From assembly GCA_934466455.1 (NCBI GenBank), contig CAKSLF010000007.1, positions 24,441 through 88,440 on the forward strand: a stretch of 64,000 bases of DNA, in the 5' to 3' direction. The DNA is from an uncultured Oscillospiraceae bacterium (GTDB lineage Bacteria > Bacillota > Clostridia > Oscillospirales > Ruminococcaceae). This document shows, piece by piece, positions 24,915 to 33,192 of this stretch (the first letter of the stretch is position 1; each line of letters opens with the position of its first letter). The notes below the pieces were generated by a model. That model searched no databases and had not been told where the DNA came from. It worked only from the letters and a program-made list of their open reading frames with translations. The position numbers and the translations under genes are program-made.

Positions 24915-26708
24915 ATGTATTATTCCGCAGGAACTTATGAATCTTTTGCACACCCGGAAAAGCCGAAGGGTGTTGATAAAAAATCCGCTTATATTATCGG
25001 AACGGGACTTGCCGGTCTTACCGCAGCATTCTATCTTGTGCGTGACGGTCAAATGAAGGGCGAGCGCATCCATCTGCTTGAAAAGCTGGAGCTTGCCGGA
25101 GGAAGCTGCGACGGCAGAAAAGATATTACAAAAGGCTTTTATATGCGCGGCGGCAGAGAAATGGATAATCATTTTGAGGTTATGTGGGATACCTTCCGTG
25201 ATGTTCCGTCAATAGAAACACCCGGAGTTTCCGTTTTGGATGAATACTATTGGCTCAACAAACACGACCCAAACTATTCTCTTTGCCGTGCAACCGTAAA
25301 ATGCGGTCAGGACGCCCATACCGACAAACAGTTTAAGCTTGATAAAGAGTCCGCTATGGCTCTTTCAAGGCTTTTTATTACCCCGGAGGAACAGCTTGAG
25401 GATAAAAAGATTTCCGATGTATTGCCCGACTCCTTCTGGAAAACGAATTTCTGGCTTTATTGGCAGACCATGTTTGCATTTCAGCGTTGGTCAAGCGCAC
25501 TTGAAATGAAGCGTTATCTTTGCCGGTATGTTCATCATATAGACGGTCTGCCGGATTTCAGTGCGCTGCGCTTTACAAAATATAATCAGTACGAAAGTAT
25601 GATTTTGCCGCTTGTAAAATACCTCGAGGCACACGGCGTAGTCGTTGAATACGGAATTGATGTAAAAAATGTAATTATCGAAACCGTGGGTAATAAAAAG
25701 ACGGCAAAACAGATCGTTTATGCGAAGGACGGAAAAGAACAGACTATCGACCTTACGGAAAACGACCTCGTGTTTATAACCAACGGCTGCTGCACCGATA
25801 CTTCCTGCTACGGTGACCAGACTCATGCTCCGGATCTTTCTGGAATAAAGAACGGCTGCGGCGAATCATGGAATATGTGGAAAGCTATCGCCGCCCAGGC
25901 GAAGCACGGTGAATTCGGCAATCCCGAAGCGTTCTGCAACAATGTGGACGCCACAAACTGGATGAGTGCCACGGTTGCTACATCCGATGAAGAGGTGATC
26001 AAGCACATTATGAATGTCTGCAAGCGTGATCCACGCAGCGGAAAGGTGACCACAGGCGGAATAGTTACGGTAAAGGACAGTGCGGATAACTGGTATCTGT
26101 CATGGACTATTAACCGCCAGCCCCAGTTCAAATCCCAGGACAAAAATATGGTTCTTGTATGGCTGTACTCGCTGAACACCAATAAAAAAGGCAATTATGT
26201 AAAGAAGGCAATGCGTGACTGCACCGGCGAAGAGGTATGCCGGGAATGGCTCTATCATATCGGAGTGCCGGAAGACAGGATTGAATCACTTGCAAAGAAC
26301 GCCTGCAATACAACAACCTGCTTTATGCCGTATATCAATGCTTTCTTCCAGCCGAGAAAAAATTCCGACCGCCCAAAGGTAGTGCCGGACGGTGCGGTAA
26401 ACTTTGCGTTTATCGGTCAGTTTGCGGAAACTCCCCGGGATACCATTTTTACAACAGAGTATTCTATGCGCACCGGTATGGAATCCGTTTATACGCTGCT
26501 TGATGTTGACCGTGGCGTGCCGGAGGTTTGGGGAAGCAAATATGATGTCAGAGAATTGCTCCGTGCCTGTTATTATGCTATCGACAAAAAACCTATAACC
26601 GATATAAAGCTTTCTTTCAAGGAAAAAGAACTGCTTAAGCTTGTTATGAAGAAAGTTAAGGGAACAGATGTTGAAATTCTGCTTAAAGAAAGCGGACTTA
26701 TCGAATAA
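24915..26708 (+). CDS. Oleate hydratase (myosin-cross-reactive antigen family)
   Basis: FAD-dependent hydratase that adds water to the cis-9 double bond of unsaturated fatty acids to form 10-hydroxy acids. It commonly serves to detoxify or modify host and dietary fatty acids. The 597-residue product matches the full family length. The FAD Rossmann motif is I-I-G-T-G-L-A-G-L-T-A near residue 28. The catalytic loop region is M-R-G-G-R-E-M-D-N-H-F-E near 82-93, containing the conserved glutamate. Start ATG at 24915 follows AGGAGG. It is a single-gene unit between two terminators. Confidence 0.93.
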   Translation: MYYSAGTYESFAHPEKPKGVDKKSAYIIGTGLAGLTAAFYLVRDGQMKGERIHLLEKLELAGGSCDGRKDITKGFYMRGGREMDNHFEVMWDTFRDVPSIETPGVSVLDEYYWLNKHDPNYSLCRATVKCGQDAHTDKQFKLDKESAMALSRLFITPEEQLEDKKISDVLPDSFWKTNFWLYWQTMFAFQRWSSALEMKRYLCRYVHHIDGLPDFSALRFTKYNQYESMILPLVKYLEAHGVVVEYGIDVKNVIIETVGNKKTAKQIVYAKDGKEQTIDLTENDLVFITNGCCTDTSCYGDQTHAPDLSGIKNGCGESWNMWKAIAAQAKHGEFGNPEAFCNNVDATNWMSATVATSDEEVIKHIMNVCKRDPRSGKVTTGGIVTVKDSADNWYLSWTINRQPQFKSQDKNMVLVWLYSLNTNKKGNYVKKAMRDCTGEEVCREWLYHIGVPEDRIESLAKNACNTTTCFMPYINAFFQPRKNSDRPKVVPDGAVNFAFIGQFAETPRDTIFTTEYSMRTGMESVYTLLDVDRGVPEVWGSKYDVRELLRACYYAIDKKPITDIKLSFKEKELLKLVMKKVKGTDVEILLKESGLIE

Positions 26709-26723
26709 TTTCTATAAATAGCA

Positions 26724-26758
26724 TAAAAAATGTCCGTACATTGTGCGGACATTTTTTA
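26724..26758 (+). terminator. Terminator of oleate hydratase gene
   Basis: AAAAAATGTCCG and CGGACATTTTTT arms with a nine-base loop, 16 bases after the stop codon. Confidence 0.9.
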
Positions 26759-26781
26759 TGCCCTCTTTAATAATTTTCTTA

Positions 26782-26810
26782 TTGACTTGCTTTATATAAA
26801 GAAATATACT
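26782..26810 (+). promoter_or_regulatory. Promoter of the M32 carboxypeptidase gene
   Basis: TTGACT (26782-26787), 17-base spacer, TATACT (26805-26810), 38 bases before the start codon. Confidence 0.8.
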
Positions 26811-26847
26811 TGTTCTTGTGACAAAATCGAAAAAAGGAGAGAAAATA

Positions 26848-28353
26848 ATGACAGAAGAGCTTAAACAAAAGACGGAACAGCTTGCGGAGCTGCAAAAAAA
26901 GATGTTTGCGTTCAGATATGCAACCTCCGCAATGTATCTCGATGGTGTAACCGTTGCTCCCCGTGATACGGAAGAGGGCAGAAGCGAGGCACTCGGAATA
27001 CTTTCCGAGTATGATTATGCTCTTACAACATCAAAGGAAACAATAGAGCTTCTTGAGTACCTTAAAGCACATTCCGATGAGCTTTCGGAGCACCAAAACA
27101 GAGAAGTTGAGCTGCTTTTGCGCAACTATGAGTTCACAAAAAATATTCCGGCAGAGGAATTCGTAGCCTATCAAAAAACCATAAGCAAGGCAAGCTATAT
27201 TTGGCACAAAGCAAAGGAAGAAAACGATTACGAGTCCTTTAAGCCATATCTTAAAAAGCTTTTTGATTATAAAATCCGCTTTGCAAAATATTATAAGCCG
27301 GAGGAAAATCCTTATGATGTCCAGCTTGATATTTACGAGCGGGGACTAAATATGAAAAAGTGCGACGAGTTTTTCAATACCCTGCGTGCGCATATTGTTC
27401 CCCTTATCCATAAAATCGGAGAAAAGCCACAGATTGACGACTCTCCGCTGTTTGCGGATTTCCCCGTCGAAAAGCAGAAGCTTGTCACCGAGTATGTGAT
27501 GAACTACATGGGCATTGACCCCAATCACTGCAACTGCGGCGAAACCGAGCACCCGTTTACCCTTGAGTTCACAAAAGACGATGTTCGCATTACTACACAT
27601 TATTATAAAGATAATGTGGCTTCTTCCATGTACTCGGTAATTCATGAGAGCGGTCACGCTCTCTATGAGCTTGGCGGAGCGGACGAGCACAAATATACCG
27701 TTGTTGCCGGCGGCGTTTCAATGGCAATCCACGAAAGCCAGTCACGCTTTTTTGAAAATCTTATCGGAAGAAGCGAAGCCTTTACCACAGCAATTCTTCC
27801 AAAGCTTCAGGAGATTTTTCCGGAACAGCTCGGCGGAATTACGCCCCGCCGTTTCTATGAAATGATAAACAAGGCGCAGCCTTCGCTTATAAGAACGGAA
27901 GCCGATGAGCTTACCTATGCGCTTCATGTTATGGTGCGTTATGAAATAGAAAAGAAGGTGTTTGCGGGCGAACTTACCGTTGACGAAATTCCCGCCGAAT
28001 GGAACCGCCTTTATAAAGAATACCTCGGCGTTGATGTGCCGGACGACACCCACGGCTGTCTCCAGGACTCTCATTGGTCCGGCGGCGATATGGGTTATTT
28101 CCCGTCCTACGCCCTCGGAAGCGCATACGGCGCACAGATGCTTGCAAAAATGAAAGAGGACATTGATGTGGATGCCGTTTGCGCCTCCGGAACGCTGAAG
28201 CCCATTTCCGATTGGCTCGGCGAACGCATTTATCAGTATGCAAGTATGTATGACCCCGATGTTATTTTCGAAAAGGCTTGCGGAGCATCCTTTGACCCGA
28301 CTTATTATACAGACTATCTCGAGAAAAAATACAGCGATATTTACAAGCTTTGA
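26848..28353 (+). CDS. M32 family metallocarboxypeptidase (carboxypeptidase Taq type)
   Basis: Zinc carboxypeptidase of 501 residues that trims amino acids from peptide C-termini in the cytoplasm. The zinc motif H-E-S-G-H-A-L-Y-E lies near residue 265, with a downstream I-H-E-S-Q-S-R-F-F-E supplying the third ligand and the family's HES-x-SR signature. Length matches thermostable carboxypeptidase 1. An upstream TTG is in frame, but ATG at 26848 directly follows AAAGGAG with the right spacing. It has its own promoter and terminator and thus is probably monocistronic. Confidence 0.93.
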   Translation: MTEELKQKTEQLAELQKKMFAFRYATSAMYLDGVTVAPRDTEEGRSEALGILSEYDYALTTSKETIELLEYLKAHSDELSEHQNREVELLLRNYEFTKNIPAEEFVAYQKTISKASYIWHKAKEENDYESFKPYLKKLFDYKIRFAKYYKPEENPYDVQLDIYERGLNMKKCDEFFNTLRAHIVPLIHKIGEKPQIDDSPLFADFPVEKQKLVTEYVMNYMGIDPNHCNCGETEHPFTLEFTKDDVRITTHYYKDNVASSMYSVIHESGHALYELGGADEHKYTVVAGGVSMAIHESQSRFFENLIGRSEAFTTAILPKLQEIFPEQLGGITPRRFYEMINKAQPSLIRTEADELTYALHVMVRYEIEKKVFAGELTVDEIPAEWNRLYKEYLGVDVPDDTHGCLQDSHWSGGDMGYFPSYALGSAYGAQMLAKMKEDIDVDAVCASGTLKPISDWLGERIYQYASMYDPDVIFEKACGASFDPTYYTDYLEKKYSDIYKL

Positions 28354-28383
28354 TTGACTGGAGCAAAGTGCGGCAGTCATTAT

Positions 28384-28454
28384 TTTGAGCACCGTGCTCA
28401 AGCATAACATTACAAAAAAGCTCCGTGCTCGAAAAATGAGCACGGAGCTTTTTT
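28384..28454. terminator. Two adjacent hairpins, the second a bidirectional terminator
   Basis: First a short GAGCAC-CG-type palindrome with GTGCTC (28387-28399), then a 17-bp stem (28414-28430 with 28438-28454) with flanking A6 and T6 runs. It separates the convergent carboxypeptidase and OFA transporter genes. Both hairpins are built on the GTGCTC/GAGCAC word. Confidence 0.9.
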
Positions 28455-28484
28455 GTGATTTTGGTTGGGAATATAAAACGGCTT

Positions 28485-29717
28485 TTATCCGTTTATTGCT
28501 TTAACCTTTTTGCGGACAATAAGTGCCATTGCAAACGCAATAACGGATATTATACACGCTGCAAGAAATGCTTTGGAATAATCTCCGCCGCTGCTTAGCT
28601 TAACGGCAATTTGCGGACCGATAAGTCCGGCAAATCCGAACGCAAGGTACATAACGCCGTAGTTTTCGGTGACATGGGAGGAGCCGAAAAGGTCGGCGGT
28701 TATTGGTGTAATGGTGCTGCCGAAGCCGCCGTAGCAAAGTGCGGTTATGCCAAGGCAAACCACTGTGAGCACCATGGAGCCTGAAAGAGAAAGCACACCC
28801 ATTGCAATTATAGGAAGCCCGCAAATGATGCTGAGGGTTATATATTTATCAAAATGGTCGGTAACAATGCCCCAAATAAAACGACCGGACATACTCATAA
28901 AGGACATAACGGAAACATAAACTGCGGCTTGGGTTGCAGAAAGAGCAAAGCTTTCCTGCATAATAGAGGAAACCTGGCTTATTACCATCATTCCGGAGGT
29001 GCAGCCGAAGGCAAATGCAATAATTGCAACATAGAACAGTGCGGTTTTTACCATTTGACTGCGGCTGAGGTCATAAACAGATTTGGAAACCTTTTTTGCG
29101 CCGCCTGCCGCACCGCATTTATATTCAACATATCCTGCCGGTACGGGCTGAATGAGCATCGCAACGGCAAAAATAACAATAAGGGCAACGCCGCCCGCAA
29201 CGGTAAGAGCAAATTTTATGTCTTTTGCGGCAATCATATTTGCAAGCAGGGGAGAAAGCACAATAGATGCACCGCCATAAACTCCTGCGATTACGCCGGA
29301 AACGGAGCCGCGCTTATCCGGAAAAAGATTTGCCATATATCCCATAATGGTGGGGTAAATAAAGCCGGAGCCGATACCGGTGCCAAGACCGAAAGCAACA
29401 AAAAACAGAGGCATTGATGTGGTAAAGCCGGAAACTATGTAGCCAAGACCGAACAGCACGCTGCCGAGAGCCATTGTCTTTTTTGTACCGAGCTTTTTGA
29501 TAAATCCTCCGAAGACAGATGGGCTCATTGTAGAAGAAAGGACGGTTACGGTATAGCAAAGAACCACAGTGGATTTAACGGCATCACCGCCGAGCTGTGC
29601 AATAAATGGCGATTGGAGCACGGACCATGTATAGGCAAGTCCGACAAAAAACGCTCCGATAAGGCAATACACAAAATACATGGTCCTTTTGCTGTCTGTT
29701 TTCTTAAATTCATCCAT
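28485..29717 (-). CDS. MFS transporter, OFA (oxalate/formate antiporter) family
   Basis: A 410-residue, twelve-helix major facilitator. The opening G-L-A-Y-T-W-S-V-L-Q-S-P-F, following a short cytoplasmic lead, and the G-G-T-G-I-G-S-G-F-I-Y-P type motif around helix 4 are typical of the OFA group, which moves small carboxylates. ATG at 29717 is chosen because GGAGG lies nine bases upstream; it overlaps the dehydrogenase stop by eight bases. The coupling to a hydroxyacyl-CoA dehydrogenase suggests uptake of the organic acid that the enzyme helps metabolise. Confidence 0.85.
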   Translation of the reverse strand: MDEFKKTDSKRTMYFVYCLIGAFFVGLAYTWSVLQSPFIAQLGGDAVKSTVVLCYTVTVLSSTMSPSVFGGFIKKLGTKKTMALGSVLFGLGYIVSGFTTSMPLFFVAFGLGTGIGSGFIYPTIMGYMANLFPDKRGSVSGVIAGVYGGASIVLSPLLANMIAAKDIKFALTVAGGVALIVIFAVAMLIQPVPAGYVEYKCGAAGGAKKVSKSVYDLSRSQMVKTALFYVAIIAFAFGCTSGMMVISQVSSIMQESFALSATQAAVYVSVMSFMSMSGRFIWGIVTDHFDKYITLSIICGLPIIAMGVLSLSGSMVLTVVCLGITALCYGGFGSTITPITADLFGSSHVTENYGVMYLAFGFAGLIGPQIAVKLSSGGDYSKAFLAACIISVIAFAMALIVRKKVKAING

Positions 29718-30687
29718 TGTTGGAATCCTCCTTGTCATACTCCTCAAGAATCTTTGTCATTTGGATAATGCGACGGCTGCGCTTTTCAACATATTCCTGC
29801 GCAGAGGGATATTTAAGAAGCCCTTCGCCGGCTGCAACGCCGGTTTTACCCTCGGCAATCAGTTTTTCTGCAAGCGGGATGCAGTCGGTATCGCTGCAAA
29901 GAGAGGGAAGAACGCCTTTTGCAACAACTGCCGGAATTTTAAGACCGACAAAGTCCCAAAGGGCAATAGGACCTTCAAACCCAAAGCGAAGACCGTCGGT
30001 ATATTTGATTGCGTTTTCTGCATCCTGAGCACTTATCCAGCCGTTGTCAATCATATAATAAAGCTCTCTGTTAATAACGGTGGCAATACGGTTTACAATA
30101 AATCCGGGAACAAAATAATTGAGTACGGCGGGCTTTTTATCCGCAAATTCAAGCAGCCCGCGAACAGCTGAAGTTACCTCGTCGGAGGTTTTTGGACCCT
30201 TTACTACCTCTATGAGTTTCATAAGGTGGGGCGGGTTGAACCAGTGAGTGATTATAAGTCTTTCCGGATTGTCTATAACATCGTCACATACGGAAAATAC
30301 ATCCATTCCGGAGGTGTTGCTTGCAAAAATGCAGTCCGGGCGGCAGCTGTCGTTAAGGAGCTTATATATCGCTCTTTTGGCTTCTTTATCCTCAAAAATA
30401 ACCTCAAAGGCGCAGTCTATTTCCCGCCCGACAGAGGGAATGCCATCGTTGGTCATAGTATGCAGGTTCTTTTTGACCGCTGTGCGATAGCCTTCGTCCG
30501 CCATTTCATTTTTAATAAGAATATCAATGGCGTTATCAATCTGAATTAGCGCAGAATCAAGATATTCCTGCTTTAGGTCGGTCATATATACGGTAAGACC
30601 TTTTGCGGCGAAAACCTGGGCAATGCTCCTGCCCATAGTGCCTGCGCCGACTACGAGAATTTTATAATCGCTGAAATTTTTGCTCAA
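29710..30687 (-). CDS. 3-hydroxyacyl-CoA dehydrogenase family oxidoreductase
   Basis: NAD-dependent oxidoreductase of about 325 residues. The N-terminal dinucleotide fold shows V-V-G-A-G-T-M-G-R-S-I-A-Q near residue 12. The catalytic region has S-N-T-S-G and T-H-W-F-N-P-P-H with the active-site histidine. The C-terminal helical domain begins around F-V-P-G-F-I-V-N-R. The normal family histidine and glutamate (I-E-V-V-K-G) are present. It could act on 3-hydroxybutyryl-CoA or on a free hydroxy acid, as relatives such as gulonate or carnitine dehydrogenases do. TTG at 30687, nine bases from AAAGGG, is preferred over ATG at 30696. Confidence 0.82.
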   Translation of the reverse strand: MSKNFSDYKILVVGAGTMGRSIAQVFAAKGLTVYMTDLKQEYLDSALIQIDNAIDILIKNEMADEGYRTAVKKNLHTMTNDGIPSVGREIDCAFEVIFEDKEAKRAIYKLLNDSCRPDCIFASNTSGMDVFSVCDDVIDNPERLIITHWFNPPHLMKLIEVVKGPKTSDEVTSAVRGLLEFADKKPAVLNYFVPGFIVNRIATVINRELYYMIDNGWISAQDAENAIKYTDGLRFGFEGPIALWDFVGLKIPAVVAKGVLPSLCSDTDCIPLAEKLIAEGKTGVAAGEGLLKYPSAQEYVEKRSRRIIQMTKILEEYDKEDSNNG

Positions 30688-30767
30688 ATTACACATCCCT
30701 TTCGTATTTCTTTGTTAAAAATATATCACACATTTATGGGATTTGTTCTTAAAAATCGGATAATAGT

Positions 30768-30798
30768 ATTAGACAAATTCTAATAGAAGATATATAAT
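30768..30798 (+). promoter_or_regulatory. LysR-type operator overlapping the regulator's promoter
   Basis: Dyad ATTAG-N7-CTAAT at 30768-30784 contains the T-N11-A core of LysR boxes. TAGACA (30770-30775) and TATAAT (30793-30798), spaced 17 bases, form the regulator promoter, so binding would cover the -35 element. It lies in the 138-base divergent intergenic region. Confidence 0.7.
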
Positions 30799-30825
30799 GA
30801 AAAAGCAGAAGGGAGCGAAAAAAGT

Positions 30826-31740
30826 ATGGATATGCAGAAATTAAAGTGCTTTGTTGCGGTTGCGGAGAAATTAAGCTTTACAAAAGCGGCTGATGAGCTG
30901 TATTTTTCGGTGCCGACGGTAACGCACCATATCAAGCACCTTGAAGGAGAACTGGGTGTTAAACTTTTTGTAAGAGATAAACACTCCGTTACTGTGACGC
31001 AGGCCGGGCAAACATTTTACCCCGTAGCAAAGGACCTGCTTATGAAGTTGGATGCCGTTATGTATCGGATAAATACGGAACGGGATTTTGAAATACTGCG
31101 AATCGGCTGTACATCCCATGCGGAAATGGTTGCCCTTACATCGGTTTTTGCAAAATTCAGACTTAAATATCCTAATATTCGTCCGGATATTGAAATAGGC
31201 AATTTTGATAAAATAATTGATATGTTCGAGCAAAATCAGCTTGATATTGTGTTTGTTACGGATAATATGCTTCTTCGCCGAAAAAAGAGCGATTACATAT
31301 TTCATAAATTTTGCCGCAAGGACGGCTTTGCGGTTGTGGCAAGGGAGCACAGAATAGCAACGCTCCCCCAAATATCCTTTGATGAGCTTGAAAACGACAT
31401 AATTATAGCTATGGGCAGTGCTTATGTTCCGTTCAATACGGGAAACCCGGTAACAAGGCTTATTCAGCTGCATGAGCTTCACAGCAAAGACATACATTGC
31501 GATGATGACCGAATGATGATGTCTCTTGCAAAATCGGGCTATGGGGTGGCTATTCTTCCCGGATACTGTATTCCGGAATATGCGGAGCTTATCGGGCTTT
31601 CCTGCGTTCCGATAATTGAAAATCAAAAGCTTGTTTACGGTGTGATAACCCACAAGGGAAAGCTAAAGGAAAGCTACGGCTATTTTATATCTCTTGCCGA
31701 AGCAAAAATAAAAGCGGCAAAAACAAGTATTAAATTATAA
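30826..31740 (+). CDS. LysR family transcriptional regulator
   Basis: A 304-residue regulator with an N-terminal winged helix-turn-helix. Its pattern F-V-A-V-A-E-K-L-S-F-T-K-A-A-D-E-L, then T-H-H-I-K-H-L-E-G-E-L-G-V-K-L-F, is classical. A periplasmic-binding-like effector domain extends from about residue 90. It is transcribed divergently from the dehydrogenase/OFA transporter operon, the usual arrangement for control of a neighbouring catabolic operon by its substrate. Start ATG follows GGGAG. Confidence 0.9.
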   Translation: MDMQKLKCFVAVAEKLSFTKAADELYFSVPTVTHHIKHLEGELGVKLFVRDKHSVTVTQAGQTFYPVAKDLLMKLDAVMYRINTERDFEILRIGCTSHAEMVALTSVFAKFRLKYPNIRPDIEIGNFDKIIDMFEQNQLDIVFVTDNMLLRRKKSDYIFHKFCRKDGFAVVAREHRIATLPQISFDELENDIIIAMGSAYVPFNTGNPVTRLIQLHELHSKDIHCDDDRMMMSLAKSGYGVAILPGYCIPEYAELIGLSCVPIIENQKLVYGVITHKGKLKESYGYFISLAEAKIKAAKTSIKL

Positions 31741-31839
31741 GTATAAGGAATAAAATTTTTGATATTTTATTTATGCTCTGTTCAAAATTGCGCATATGTG
31801 TTATAATATAAAAAATATACTCAACAAGGGAATGATTGT

Positions 31840-32418
31840 ATGGCAAAGCTCTATTTCAAATACGGTGCTATGGGCAGCTCTAAATCCGCCCAGGCACTTA
31901 TTGCAAAGTATAATTATGAAGAGCGGGGAATGAAGGTATGGCTTATAAAGCCGATGACGGATACCCGTGACGGTGCAAATATAATTAAATCAAGAGTCGG
32001 GCTTTTTGCTGCTGCGGAGGAGATTTCCTCCGGCGACAGCATAAAGGAGCTTTTTGCAAAGCACGGCGACTGCGATGTTATAATCGGGGACGAGTGCCAG
32101 TTCTTTACGCCGGAGCAAATTGACGAGCTGCGTGATATAGTTGACGATATGGGCGTGCCGGTTATGTGCTTCGGTCTGCGCACGGATTTTATAACTCAGC
32201 TTTTTCCGGGAAGCAGACGCCTTTTTGAGGTTGCGGATTCCATTCAGGAGATAAAAACAATCTGCGACTGCGGAGCAAAAGCCACCGTAAATGCCCGTAT
32301 GGACGACAACGGAAAAATTGTTACCTCCGGCGACCAGATTTGCATAGGAGGAAACGACAGATACATAGCCATGTGCCATAAATGCTGGAAAAAGCGCATT
32401 GCGCAACAGGATAAATAA
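31840..32418 (+). CDS. tdk: Thymidine kinase
   Basis: Phosphorylates thymidine and deoxyuridine with ATP. The 192-residue type II enzyme has the P-loop G-A-M-G-S-S-K-S near residue 9-16, the D-E-C-Q-F-F motif near 87, and four cysteines in the C-terminal lasso region (C-D-C and C-H-K-C) for structural zinc. It is the first gene of a four-gene salvage operon with deoD, pdp and udk. A good TATAAT lies at 31802-31807, but the -35 region is weak. Confidence 0.93.
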   Translation: MAKLYFKYGAMGSSKSAQALIAKYNYEERGMKVWLIKPMTDTRDGANIIKSRVGLFAAAEEISSGDSIKELFAKHGDCDVIIGDECQFFTPEQIDELRDIVDDMGVPVMCFGLRTDFITQLFPGSRRLFEVADSIQEIKTICDCGAKATVNARMDDNGKIVTSGDQICIGGNDRYIAMCHKCWKKRIAQQDK

Positions 32419-32430
32419 GGAGGAACAGAT

Positions 32431-33174
32431 ATGAATAAACCGTACCCTACACCTCATATTAATGCAAAGCCGGAGGACTTCGCAAAAACCGTACTTATGC
32501 CCGGCGACCCTCTTAGGTCAAAATTTATTGCGGAAAATTATCTTGAAAGCCCAAAGCTGGTCAATAATGTCCGGGGAGTAAACGGTTATACCGGGCTTTA
32601 TAACGGCGTGCCCGTAACTGTTATGGCAAGCGGAATGGGTATGCCCGCAATAGGTATATACAGCTATGAGCTTTATAATTTCTTCGGGGTGGAAAATATA
32701 ATCCGCATCGGCTCGGCAGGCGGAATTACCGAAAATGTAAAGGTTAACGAGATTGTTGCGGCGATGGGTGCATGCACCGATTCCGCATATGCAAAATCGT
32801 TCAATATTCCCGGAACCTTTGCACCGATAGCCGATTACGGTATTCTCAATACCTGTGTTGAAACGGGCGGAGAAATGGGTCTGAGCGTAAAAGTGGGCAA
32901 TATGCTTTCCTCAGATGTTTTTTATAAAGATGAGCTTTATTCGGAGGGAAATGGGCTTACAAACCGGGAACGCTGGGCAAAGATGGGCGTGCTTGCAGAG
33001 GAAATGGAAGCAGCTGCTCTCTATATGAATGCCGCCCGTGCCGGTAAAAAAGCACTTTGCATCTGCACGATTTCGGATAACCTTGTTACAGGCGAATCCC
33101 TTTCCTCGGAGGAACGCCAAACCTCGTTTGATACAATGATAACGCTTGCGCTGAAAACGGCGGCAAAGCTGTAA
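32431..33174 (+). CDS. deoD: Purine-nucleoside phosphorylase, DeoD type
   Basis: Phosphorolyses purine ribo- and deoxyribonucleosides to base and (deoxy)ribose-1-phosphate. The 247-residue hexameric-type enzyme starts T-P-H-I-N-A-K, followed by V-L-M-P-G-D-P-L-R-S-K. Also seen are G-M-G-M-P-A-I-G-I-Y and I-G-S-A-G-G-I, then E-E-M-E-A-A-A-L-Y. The catalytic Asp of the D-N segment (C-T-I-S-D-N-L) is present. It follows tdk by twelve bases behind GGAGG. Confidence 0.94.
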   Translation: MNKPYPTPHINAKPEDFAKTVLMPGDPLRSKFIAENYLESPKLVNNVRGVNGYTGLYNGVPVTVMASGMGMPAIGIYSYELYNFFGVENIIRIGSAGGITENVKVNEIVAAMGACTDSAYAKSFNIPGTFAPIADYGILNTCVETGGEMGLSVKVGNMLSSDVFYKDELYSEGNGLTNRERWAKMGVLAEEMEAAALYMNAARAGKKALCICTISDNLVTGESLSSEERQTSFDTMITLALKTAAKL

Positions 33175-33192
33175 GACAGGAGTAATTTTGTA

